NCBI RefSeq assembly: GCF_014356525.2
Contig: NC_052511.1
Location: forward strand, 12,675,675 to 12,739,674
DNA from: Nilaparvata lugens
Lineage: Eukaryota > Arthropoda > Insecta > Hemiptera > Delphacidae
Reading direction: 5' to 3'
Length of the DNA: 64,000 bases
A program made the position numbers and the translations under genes. Numbering within the stretch: position 1 is the first letter of the stretch; each line of letters starts with the position of its first letter. The notes under the pieces are model-generated. The model was not told where the DNA came from. It ran no database searches and saw only the letters and a list, made by a program, of their open reading frames with translations. Below, piece after piece: positions 37,907 to 49,381 of this stretch.

Positions 37907-38935
37907 TTAGTATGATACTTTATTGTTTTCTATGTTTGTTGACTTAATTACTTTATTAACTTCTGTTATTTGAAAACTAACATTATAAGAATTCTCATTA
38001 CTTTCTTAATAATATTTGTGATAATAATTTATAATTGTTGTTTAATGTTCAAGACTGCTTTTAGATTAATCTTCCGGTGATTTGTAACTCTCCTTATTCA
38101 ATATCATATTCAACAAACATATTGATAGTGTACTGTTTTCAATAAGGAATTTCACTTTTATAAGATAATGTATTCAATAATTTCATAATATGCTATAAGT
38201 TGAACTTTTCTCAAGCAGAACATCATTCAAATGAAGCCCTACTAAAAATAAACTAATAATTTTTTATGGAAGTGTTCAGATTTTCAATGTATGAACATTC
38301 TTATAGGAATCTATGATATTCTTTTTGTGCTCAGCTGAGCATAAATGATAAAAGAAAACAGGGCTATAGATTTCTTATATCTATAGATCCAATTACATTT
38401 ATTGGTTATAATAATTCATTGTTCATTGTGTTGGTTATGATTATAAAAGATGTGTGTTGGTTTATATTATGAAAATCATCTATGATGTACACAAACAAAT
38501 TGTGTGGGATATTTATAATGAAAACATTAAGTAACAATGTATATTATCTATTGATGTGGATCAAAAACTCTGTAATGTCTGCCACGACAATCGAAACCTT
38601 TATAACTTCAATAAAATAATTTTTCATTTCTAAAATAATTTATGTAAGTTATTTACGAATTCCCCGAAATATTACCGTATGTTACAGCATTGAAAACGTA
38701 AGTACCTTTAGGTTCAATATTGAGTAAAACATGAACTGAACAGTTGAAAAACGCATTCATTCAAACAAAAACCACCAATTTCACAACACTGTCGATGTAT
38801 TAGCTCAGTCAATGAACACAACAAATTAGGGGAAAGCTGCATTTTTTCATGGTGTTAGTATACAACATAGTACCAGAGACAAAAAAATAGTAGTATTCTT
38901 TTCTCTATGATTAGTAGACATAGAACGATAAAAAT
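37907..38935. other. Intergenic sequence, nothing recognised
   Basis: AT-rich. CAATAAAATAATTT at about 38608 could be a poly(A) signal for a long helicase transcript, but nothing else supports it. Confidence 0.35.
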
Positions 38936-39087
38936 GATCAAGTACCCTTTATTCTATCACAAAAGTACTAGTTTCAACTCTCCAAGAGCCATTTTCAAGT
39001 CCAATGATAAATTATTTACACTTGAAAATGGCTCTTGAAGAGCTGGAACTAATAGTGTTAATAAAGGATACTTGTTTATTTTTATCG
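38936..39087. mobile_element. Hairpin MITE
   Basis: CGATAAAAATGATCAAGTAC...CCAAGAGCCATTTTCAAGT pairs with ACTTGAAAATGGCTCTTGAA...TTATTTTTATCG across almost its whole length, with a loop of about 20 bp. Confidence 0.8.
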
Positions 39088-39360
39088 TGTAGCTTTTTTA
39101 TTATTATTTGTATCTTGATTATTTTTAATAATTAGTAGCCCTAAAAAGAAGAGTGAAAGTGAATATATAGTACACATAGTCTGGAACCACAAAGCACAAG
39201 TGACCATCGACAGCCCCCCCCCCCACCGACTTGTTACCCCCACCCATGGAAGTTCGAAACTGCAAAGGTTTTGTGAAACGAGAATAGGGTAAATATAACA
39301 GTTCTCCCAAAACCTGCCTCAATGATCTCATTTTATTCAGAATTTTATAATCTGAAAAAT

Positions 39361-39967
39361 CTGGTGTGGCGCACTCACATAACTTTCCTTGCCGTTATAA
39401 GAATTGATCACCAGACGCTAGTGTTCCCGCGCATCTCAAGTCTACTATTCAAAGATCTGAGCCAACTGGTGACAGGACAATAACGCTGGATACACACGAG
39501 ATCTGCTATCTCTTCATAGTGAATGATTTAATAGAATCAACAGTTTGCATTTGAATAATCACATTTTCTCAAGTTTCAAGCTTATTTTCAATTTTAGGTG
39601 AAAATATTACCGAAAATTAATTGTAGAGATTTTCATGCTCAATCTTATCCACTAAAAATTTTCCGTTTGAATTGTATCTGAAGCCTGATAATTGGGAATC
39701 TAAAATCAAAATTTGCATAGATGGGGCGGAGCTCCTGAAATTTTTACAAATATGTATTTTGACTATTTTATGTATGAATTTGATCAAAATCGTTGGAGCA
39801 ATTTTCGAGAAAATCGTGAAAAACCCTGTTTTTGACAACATTTTAGCCGCCATCTTGAATTGCATTTGATCGAAATTGTTCGTGTCGGATCCTTATAGTG
39901 TAAGGACCTTAAGTTCCAAATTTCAAGTCATTCCGTTAATTGGGAGATGAGATATCGTGTACACAGA

Positions 39968-40021
<54 letters not shown>

Positions 40022-40155
40022 GACCAATACCCAAAAACCACTTTTTTGGACTCAGTGGATCTTGAAACGTAAAAAATTTAGAAATTGGGGTATCTTAATT
40101 TTTTTCGGATAGCAATACTTTCCTTACCTATGGTAATATGTCAAGGAAAGTAAAA
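39361..40155 (+). mobile_element. Dispersed non-coding element with (CA)n tract
   Basis: It starts CTGGTGTGGCGCACTCACAT and ATAACTTTCCTTGCCG and ends CTTTCCTTACC...GTCAAGGAAAGT. A (CA)n microsatellite spans about 39974-40018. I recall this as a planthopper-type repeat, not verified. The short open frames within it on both strands carry no motifs. Confidence 0.65.
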
Positions 40156-40734
40156 AAAGTGAGAGCAAATTTTTCTGTCCGATTACTGGATTTGGCGGAA
40201 ATAGCTGAAAACTGGAAAATTAACAGAAAATATGAGGTTTTTGGGTCACGCTGAAAATAAATAACCAGATATAGAAATACAAATATACAAATACAAGGAA
40301 ATTGCTCGCTTAAAATAATAGGAATATAGTTCCTATCTCACTTAATATTCGTTCAATCTTGACAAATGATGTGTCAATCGATTTTTTATTAAATTTACTA
40401 AAACAAGTTATTCTTGTCGTTTTTTTGTAAAATCAACGGTTTCTTAGTTATGCAAGAAACAAAAAAAAAATGGGTTCACTTTTTCATACAAGGGGATCAT
40501 CTTTGGGGGCTTGACTGAAGGATTTTCAGGGGTATGCTGCCCTGCTACTATTCTCTGTCGCTTTTCATTCAACCAACAGAAATTCAGTACATGTTTCTGC
40601 TGCCCTGGTACTACTACTATTTCCAGTCGGTTTTCATTCAACTCTGTGCATATTTGACAAATTTAATTTAATTTTGACACAAAATTAAAAAATTCTAATT
40701 CTTGATGTTTCCTGGACATAAGTAGATTGAATAA

Positions 40735-40790
40735 AAGCTTCCCACTCAAACAGTGCTGACAGTTTAAAGTGAATCTCACTATGTCTACAG
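40735..40790. repeat. Half copy of GTGAGATTCACTTT-type MITE
   Basis: TGACAGTTTAAAGTGAATCTC matches the right inverted repeat of the elements at 41681-41760 and 57435-57524. The left half is missing. Confidence 0.55.
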
Positions 40791-40833
40791 ATGGAAATAA
40801 ATTGAAAGTTGCATTTATTCAAATGCTAATTAA

Positions 40834-41020
40834 TGAATAATTATTATTAAAAGAAAATCCCAATTAAATGTTGTAAATCACCCCGAAGTCTTCTGCTATT
40901 GCAAATATTGACAACAGGGTAGACATCTAGCTGTTTACCCTGTTGTCAATATTTGCAGTAGCAGTCTTTGGGGTGATTTACAGCATTTAATTGGGATTTT
41001 CGTTTAATAATAATTATTCA
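40834..41020. repeat. Long near-perfect hairpin (family H, copy 2)
   Basis: Arms of about 85-88 bp (40834-40921 and 40936-41020) pair with only a few mismatches around a 14-nt loop. Arm sequence includes CAATTAAATGTTGTAAATCA and TATTGACAACAGGGTA. A diverged relative lies at 34372-34518. Confidence 0.9.
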
Positions 41021-41239
41021 CTATATCTCTTCAGAATCGCTCATCTCCACAAAATCAACTCCTACTCTTGAGAACACACAAAAAATACAAATAGCATGCG
41101 CTTAGCTACTACGTCAACAGCAGCAACATCTACGTGCATTATGAGAGTTTTTTCGTAGCAACGCATACAGATCTGTAGCCTATTACAACTTAGTAAATCG
41201 GCATCACAATAGTTACACAACAGCAATGGAAGTCGCGAG

Positions 41240-41533
41240 AGTAGGAAATAATGTGGTGTAGCCGCTTAGCAATGTACTGAGGCAGAGGCTGAGACGTCGT
41301 TTAGAGTTTAGTTCCTTGTGGACCTTGGCGGGAGCAAGTTCTTTCCGTCTGTCCGGTATTCCAAACATCTTGACCGCACCGTAGGCTAACTGATAGTATT
41401 ACAGTGAAGTTTCTCTGTTTTCAATAATACATTAAACGTCGAAGCGTTCGACGACTTTTGAGCGCTGATAAAGTTGGTCTTCAGGTGCACAGCATCCAAG
41501 CAATCTTCAAAGAGCGGATTATCCTTTCTAGAG
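41240..41533 (+). other. Putative non-coding first exon (upstream promoter of the membrane-protein gene?)
   Basis: A locally GC-richer stretch ends in a strong donor, CTAGAG|GTAAGTGA at 41534. It has no long ORF and lies on the + strand upstream of the membrane-protein gene, whose exon 2 carries a usable ATG. It could be an alternative 5' UTR exon of that gene or belong to another transcript. No sequence evidence links them directly. Confidence 0.3.
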
Positions 41534-41680
41534 GTAAGTGATAGTCTTATTTGGTCGCATCGACCTCCAATAATAACCCAGTAACATGGTTGTTGGAGAG
41601 ATTTAAAGGTCGCGTGGGTGTTGCGTTAAGGTCAATATGAACCTACTTCGAAAAACCCAAGTTAAGTTACCTGTAGTTGA

Positions 41681-41760
41681 GAGTCACTTTAAACTGACAA
41701 CATCCTTCACAAATAACATTATCGCTTTCCACTCAACCAGTGGTGACAGTTTAAAGTGAA
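41681..41760. mobile_element. GTGAGATTCACTTT-type MITE (copy)
   Basis: GAGTCACTTTAAACTGACA at the left is roughly inverted by GGTGACAGTTTAAAGTGAA at the right, 80 bp overall. Confidence 0.6.
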
Positions 41761-41769
41761 CCCCAAACT

Positions 41770-44700
41770 CCATGACAAATAGTACTGTAGGCCTGAGGTA
41801 GATCAACTATTGAAAATAACGTATTTTATTATAGGTACCGAACGAACTTGAAACTAGCATGGTTAAAAGAACAATAACTTCTTAATAACTCACGTTAAGA
41901 TTTTGTCTCATTCTTCTCAATATGTGGATATTGAAATTTGCATTTGACAATAACATAATAGAAAGCAATATCAACTTATTCACTTTATAAATGATCATTT
42001 CCTAAATTTTTAGTTTTCAGAAATGTAAGATGTAAACACAATCATGCAAGTTTGAAATTAAGAAGAGGAAGAAGCACAGGTTGCGGCTTTGTTAGTTCTA
42101 GCAGAAATAATACAGTAGACAGTAGAACAACGTAACTTATTGTGTTCTACATTTGGGTGAATTGTTCTGCTATTTGTCCAAATTTTTCAAGTGGTTTTAG
42201 TAACAATTGTATAATATGTCTTATCATCTTTAATGTGATTGTTTTACAGAAGGCTATACAATAGTAATAATATTTTATTATAGCTATAATATTTTACAAT
42301 AGTTTTTTTGAATCATATATTGTATTAATTGCTGTATTTTTTCAATCATCAAGCTTTATTATATTACACCAACAATTATTCAAATTTATTACGAAAAACT
42401 ATAGGTTATATGTATTGAAAGTTCTTGTTTTCTTCGTGAAATGTGCATTCTTTACAAGTGATTTAACGGGAATAAGCTGTGCTTTCCGCTGTTGACTCGT
42501 TATCATTGAATTAAACCACAGTGTATAGGCTTAATATAAATATCATTCGAATCTAACATTTAGTTCTCAACTATATTCCCTCTCACAATGTATGCAGCCA
42601 AATATCCACTCTGGTATTTGGAAGTTCATTCCAATAATAAATGCATAGGAACAAAATAATGATGACTTTGATACACTCAAATTGAAACCGTTATCAAATT
42701 TCGTTCAACGGCCTTAAAATCACGCGTGTTGCCCAATATCTATAAGGTAAGCAAATTTTCGAATTTGTTCAGATTTTCATGGATCATCATCTAGACCTAC
42801 AGTTTGACAATCCAAAATGATATTGACCCATTCATATTATTACTACGTTACAGTTCTATGATGATGATGATATATTGATGAGTTTTTTATTGTTGAGTTA
42901 TTTTACCGGTATGTACCGTAGTTCATTTAATTTGAATAACAGTGTTTGAGTTTTGAGTAATAAATCATTTGTTTAAAGTATAGTTGAACATACCGTACGG
43001 TACAATTCTTCATTACTTAAGTTTCATACTTACTTTATTAAGTTATTATTAGTTACATTTGTCAATTGAATGCAAATTATTCCTTGAGCTAGATTCATAG
43101 CAAATACAATTAAATGGAGCTCAATATAATTTATACAAATTTGAATAGGAAATCCAAAAGTAAAGCCTTATATTAAGCACAATATTCTATGAGGAATAAG
43201 TTAGCTGACTATTTAATTGTTCTGTGTTTTAATGAGGCATCATTTATTGGTGGCCAAAATGATAAGATCACGCCTTCAAGATCAAGATGACTAAATACTG
43301 TACTAAATGATTGTTTCGCGGTTGTTGGCCTTAAAAGGAGCTAATTAAATTATTGAATATTATGCTGCTTGATATTTATGACGAAACTTGTATTTCAGCT
43401 CTTGCAAATTTCGATCCGTGGGAGGGGACCGTGAATCAGCTCTCTAAATAGAAAACTTTTCCATCGAATTAGCATAATATTGTTGACCCTTTGCATGCTT
43501 TGTAATCTCGCAAGTATTTGCAAGTAGGCGCGATAGCTTTCAATTAGACTTTAACATTTAAAAAAAAAATAGTTTCTATTTGAATTTGAGTAGCAGGGTC
43601 TATGATTGGCACGCGTTATAATAGATTGCAATAAATGATACGGGGTAGGCCTTTTTTACTGCTATTTCATAATGTCCATAAATGGGACGGGTCAAGTTGT
43701 GCGAGAGTTTCTAAGAGAAATATTGAATTATAGAACGAATTATCTAATATCTATTATATCTATGGAAACAGAATGATCATATATAATTATCATAGAGTAA
43801 TTTCATTTTATCCATAATTTATTATCTAAGCGATAAAACCTCGATTTATTTTGAATGGCTCAGGAAAGCCTGATCTATGATGCAGTCTAGATACATGAGA
43901 AGCTGGTATTCATATTCCAATAAATAAATTTAAATACGATAGGCCTGCTAGTTTCTTAGCTGCAGTACCGTTTCTGTTTGTTATAGCTTCTAAAATCGAC
44001 ATCACACATTACTTCAATGATCAACAACGCATAACAACACGTTCCAGATACATAATTAGACAAACAATAATGTTATTGCTATGAATTCAAATGCAAATGA
44101 AATGAAAATTCAAATCCAACTTATAACTTTTGGCACAAGCGACTTCTGACTTCCAGTTGGCGACTGCTGAGTTGACCATGTAAGGATCTGGCCTTCATCT
44201 CTGCTCAACTCCTTGCTTTGCTTATGTTTTTGTATTTGCTTCTCTCTCTACTCTCTTCACCCAATACTCTTTACCCCTGAGTAACAAATGTTTACAATCA
44301 ATGAAATTCAGTTTAGAATATTATTACTGGCATGCATGATAAAATTTGTAGAACACGTTAAAACTGAGGGTGTGTTGGATTCAACATGAAGCTGTAGTTT
44401 CGTAATTTCAAATTCAAATAGATCAGAGTTGAAATTCATGTATTTCCCATTGAAATTATATGCAAATTAATAAAGTAAATATTCTCAATTACAATATGGC
44501 ACTACCGGCAAAGAACAACTTGTGCGCCGGCAGTGAGTTCGAACAACTAGGTATGATAAACATGTCAATAGAAAAAGAAAAATAAGGACTCAATTTTCTC
44601 AACCATTATTGCGATCAGTTTGAAATCAATTATTTTTTCTTAATTAGGGTGGTGTCCATAATTATATAAACCCAAGAATTCAGCGCCCTAGACTATATGG

Positions 44701-46600
44701 TAATAGAACGAATAATGATGAGAAATGATTGATTCTGCACATATTTATAGATGAGGTCTGAAGCCGGAAAGAGATTTTAAAGTTAATAACTATCAGCAGA
44801 AAGTGGAACCAATGGGAGGGACGATTCTAGGTACAAAATATTTCAGATGGGTTTCAAACCCAGAAGTGGTTCGAAGCCCTTAACTGAATGTTAACAGAGC
44901 TGTTCTCAAATATATACACTTGCACTATCAGCACATCAATCAATCCAATCTGTGCTATTACTGTTGTGTTTGCGAGGTCAAACATTCACTCCTCATCGAT
45001 TAATTAAATTTCTCATAATTTACAAATTGAATTATGTCATTATTATTAGAATCATGAAACTTCCGGTTCTTATTCGGAATTGAAGTCATTATTATTGAAT
45101 CGAACAACGAGAAAAATATCACATATTAAACCACAATAGTCAATGACTTCTGAGGAAAGAACTCTTCTTATCGAGCACTGTTCTGAACAAAATGTACACA
45201 TAAACAGTTAAACACATAAAAAAAGTTGATTAGTTTTGGATCAAGCATAGATTTCCAAGTAATTCAAGATCAAAGGAATGAATGCCTATTAGTGTTTCAA
45301 AGTAAAAGAGAGAGAACAAGAGAGATATATTAGTGAGTACATATTGATGCATGGTAGTTTTTGTCGGAACAGCAGCTCTCAGAAGTAATCTCTAGTATTC
45401 TCTTTGTAGTCTCTAGTGAGTTATATGAAATCATGTTTTGACATTTTTGGTCTGTATTGTATTGACTAAGATCATACGACTGCAAAACGAATCCGTTTTA
45501 ATCATAATGTTTAGGAAGGAAATTAATAGAGTACGAAGTGAATTAAACAGACAAGGGCTTGAAAGAATAGAGGAATGATTATATTGGTGGTAAGTATTTG
45601 GCCACATTATCTCAAAACATTCATCCACAAAGTGAACCTGGATTGATAAGAATGTTCATTGTACTTGAATATACTGTAGCGGGTTTCTACACTAATAGAA
45701 CACTTGAGGCGATTTATACTGATTAGATTTATTACTTATAACACTATAACACAGGGAGGTAAACTAGAAACTACTATAAACTGATAAATACCTAATAAAT
45801 TATACAGGATAATCACAAGCTGACGTTAACTAGTATAAATAACCATCAACCCTCTGAAGGTCCATTCATAACAATACATTGGTGGGTCATATTGTGTTAA
45901 AACAATCTACTACGATCAATAAACATTGTTGATCATGATGTTTTTGGAAAGACCACGATATTGGTCCTACGCAAGCTGGCAGTTCGGTGTTGGTGAATAA
46001 TAATATTCTTGTGTTCTAAGCGAGCAAGGGTGCGGCTTCCGCTCCATAATTACTGCACTGCATTTGCGAAGGAGACAGCGCTGAGCGCTGAGCGCTGAGA
46101 GTCATCTCGAGTCGATCATCCATCCTCCAGACTCGCCAAGAATAGAAGGCGTGTACTCCGTATCACGCCACATAATTATAATAATGCACATTTGGAGTTG
46201 TGTAGATATCAACAATTCCGACAAACTTGATAGAAGATTATGATGCTGATAGTAGCATCATGATTTTTATAGTATTATAAATGTGGGATAGCTGAATGTT
46301 GAACTCTAAACAAACGGAGCTTAGAGCAAAAGAATATCGTTCTCGATCCCTAGTATTTCTATAATGTGAAAAGTTGATGGTGCTTTCTAAACATTTATAC
46401 TCTATACAATATTAGTTTTTTTGTTTGTTTTTGCAACTGCATTGTTTCCATCCCCTATCATTCTATTTTGTAGCTTACTATTAAACTACTGTACCTTTAT
46501 AAAAGTTTACTTTGACATCTTCTGTCAGGTATTCGCAGAATATCTCATTTTTGAAAGTTTGAAAGGACTCCCTTCTTCAGAATCATTAAGATCTTACTTC
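41770..46600. other. Long non-coding stretch
   Basis: No gene or defined element was found. Minor items are a GCGCTGAGCGCTGAGCGCTG triplet repeat at about 46079 and a short GC-rich zone at 46020-46170. The open frames here are short and lack recognisable domains. Confidence 0.4.
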
Positions 46601-46608
46601 CAGGCATC

Positions 46609-46870
46609 CGACTTCTCCTCCTCCCACTTCTTCTCCTTCTCCTCCAACTTCTATCTTATCTTTCTTCTCCTTCTCCTACAAATTCTTTCTTACCTTTCTC
46701 TTCCAACTTCTCTCTTATCTTTCTTCTCCTTCTCCTCCAATTTCTCTCTCGCCTTTCTCCTCCAACTTCTCTCTTATTTTCTTCTCCTGTTCATCTTTCT
46801 CCTCCTTTCCTCATTCTCCTTCTCCTCCTCCACATCCCACTTCTCCTCCTTCTCATCCTCCTCTCTCAGA
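46609..46870 (+). repeat. Pyrimidine-rich degenerate tandem repeat
   Basis: About 260 bp that is almost all C and T on the + strand, made of roughly 59-bp units with CTTCTCCTTCTCCT and CCAACTTCTCTCTTAT. The Ser/Phe/Leu-rich open frame across it comes from composition alone. Confidence 0.9.
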
Positions 46871-48249
46871 GGGCACTCTCGTTCAGGATGATAAGATCCA
46901 TATCCCAAGAATCTTTCTTCTTCTTTTTTCTCCTTCTTTCTTCTTTTCACTCCTTGTTCCCATCTTTCTATTTTCCTCATTTATCTTCCCAACCTTTCCC
47001 ATTTTTTTTTCTTTTACATTTTCATCATCTGACCTCCTATATCCTTAATCCTCCTCCACTAACATTGTCACCCTTTTTTGGCCTCATCACTAATGAAAAA
47101 ACCCAATATCATCAAAGCGTTGAATGCAATTTTCAACTAGATTGCGGCATTTACCTTGAGCTCAGATTGGTCGTATCGTTTTATGACACTTTGAGGCCCG
47201 ACAGCTGATAGCAATCGATCTCTGACAACAGTGAGTGCATCATTAACCTAGACATGGGAAACGGGAAAGAAAAGCCCCACCCAAAGGTTAACAGGTTAAC
47301 GGGTCGAGAATGGCATCTTCCCGAACCAGAAGGGGTGAACTTAGTAGTTCAAGGTCGCTTCTCTCTTTCTCACACCTTCTCTCCTATCTCTCTCCCACAC
47401 ACTTAAATCAGCCTGAGGGATGTATCAATGAACGATGCCTAGTCTTCATTGCCCAAGAACTAATTATATACTAGAAACAGCAAATACATTGAAAGTAGCC
47501 TATTGTGATGCTTTGTTGCGATGCATTTAACTCGATTTTCAATACCAACCTGAGTAATCTATGAGTTATAGATTACAAAAGCGACCAGACTTATTTGGAT
47601 TCAGCAATGTTGTCCTTGATGACATGATAGAAAACTATGAAATCACGCGCATGATATCATTGGTGAAGATGGAAGAAGATTCATAGATATATTCATGCTA
47701 ATCGGCTCATTTTAGCGAACATGTTGGAGATTTTATTCATAATTACTCGTATCTTGGATACGAAAATCTGATGTACGAAAACATAAAGTTGTATTCAGAA
47801 TAGAGAAATTATTTTTTGAACAGGAATAGGGAATTGAAGGTATATTAATTTATTGTTTTCTTCTTCAATACAAAATGAAATATGATAATACGAAAACGTA
47901 GTTTTTCAGAAATACGAGGAAATACGAGATCGTATTTACCCGACCTCGATTGCAATATTTCCAGTCGTTTAATTTTTCTATGCCAGATATCACAAGAGCC
48001 ATAATGAATTCCACTATGATACCCATGAAATATGATATTGAGATATTTATTTGAAGCATAGACCTACATTGAATTCAAATTCGTCACGAGAATCTTTGAA
48101 CTATATCTATCAATTATTCTATTCTTACAACTGAAAAATTGTGCGAAACCATACTGGAGGCCGACTTCCAATGCAGAAAAGTTGGTAAAAGTTTCTCATC
48201 TCTTCGGTCTACTCTCAAAAATGTATTTCATTAGATAAAATAAAATACC
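46871..48249. other. Intergenic sequence, nothing recognised
   Basis: A further T/C-rich stretch runs to about 47060, then ordinary AT-rich sequence. No gene, RNA or element is supported. Confidence 0.4.
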
Positions 48250-48610
48250 TTTGCAACCAGTAACTTAATAAAATAATGTGATAACTGTTTCAGTTGTTAC
48301 ACCGTTGTTAATCTTTGGTAAACTAAAACTTAATTATAGAGTGACAGAATATATTGTATAGAGCAGGCGATAGTGGATGAACGACCAATCAGGCTGGACG
48401 AATTCCATTGGCCTGGACAAGCCACTCCCCCTTTTACTAGCTCATTCAAACGTAACAGCAATGGTGATCACACCAATTCACCAAACATAGTAATTAAGAA
48501 ATTAACTGAATAATAAACCATAATACTAAATGATAGATTTTTAGATTATACAACCGAAACCAGTATAACACGATTTTAATAAATTTGTGGTGTAACAATC
48601 TCAACATTAT
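48250..48610. repeat. Dispersed repeat family T (copy 3)
   Basis: TTTCAGTTGTTACACCGTTG and a terminal TTAATAAATTTGTGGTGTAA, with the inner ACAACCGAAACCAGTATAAC, match phrases in the copies at 20894-21038, 21470 and 33130. Its outer parts are weak inverted repeats. Confidence 0.5.
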
Positions 48611-49097
48611 TTTATTATTAATAAACATCATTTTATCCTATTCTTGTCTCTCTTCTCCCTTCTCCGACATTGATATTTGTTTCTCTAAGATTCTTGAACC
48701 AAAAAAGTTTGAATAATTAACACGTCACAAGGAACAATAATTAAGATTCTTCCGAATTCACTGCTAGGGCTATAGAAAATACTCTTAGTCTAGACTGTAG
48801 ACTATGTAGACTTGGAAGAGCTTCTTCTCAATATAACTTTAGCTACTAACAATCTTATAAATTTTACGCTTTATATTGAGCAAATATATGCTTCATCCTC
48901 ATTCTTTACACAAAATCTTCAGTTATTAGTTCGTTTCACCTACAAAATGAGATCTGTGTTTTTTGATAATAAGAGAGCTAATCTAAAAATAGCGGGGCAC
49001 ATTCTCGAAACGGACGCGGTCATAACCCCCCAAAAGGGGGAATAGGGGGGACAAAAAGGGGTGATGAGGGGTTCAAGCTCCACTGGCAAAATATCCG

Positions 49098-49381
49098 TCA
49101 GTCGGTCAGATTTGAGCCCGCTCTAATCGGGGCAAGCGCAGTTTCAACTTGGGGCTGTAAATGAAGCGCTCCAAGAATTCGCGTTCGTTCAGTTTGCAAG
49201 TTGTTCGTGTGTTCTTGATCACCGCAGAACTCGACTTGTTCTAACCAAGTTGAAAGTGTGTGGCTAAGTTTGAAATCGGATAAGTTGAAAGAGTCGTCTT
49301 TCAAGTTGAAAAACAGTGTCAACATCGATATCTGAGGCTAACAGTGCAGCAAATCGTAGAACTCGAAATCATGGATCTACC
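49098..49381 (+). promoter_or_regulatory. Putative first exon and start region of the membrane-protein gene
   Basis: TCAGT at 49098-49102 fits an arthropod initiator, and the sequence downstream is GC-richer than its surroundings. ATG at 49371 opens ATGGATCTACC, followed by donor GTGAGT at 49382. These 11 coding bases splice in frame to GAAAATGCCG of exon 2 (MDLPKMPTLD). Transcription start is inferred only from the motif. Confidence 0.5.

Noticed and set aside
42000..46000. Search for additional exons or RNA genes in the gap between the two genes
   Set aside because: Nothing beyond short random frames and AT-rich sequence; no splice-consistent conserved peptide found by eye.
46421..46980. 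Ser/Phe/Leu-rich + frame and Glu/Arg/Lys-rich minus frame
   Set aside because: Both derive from the pyrimidine tract; no domain, no splice support.
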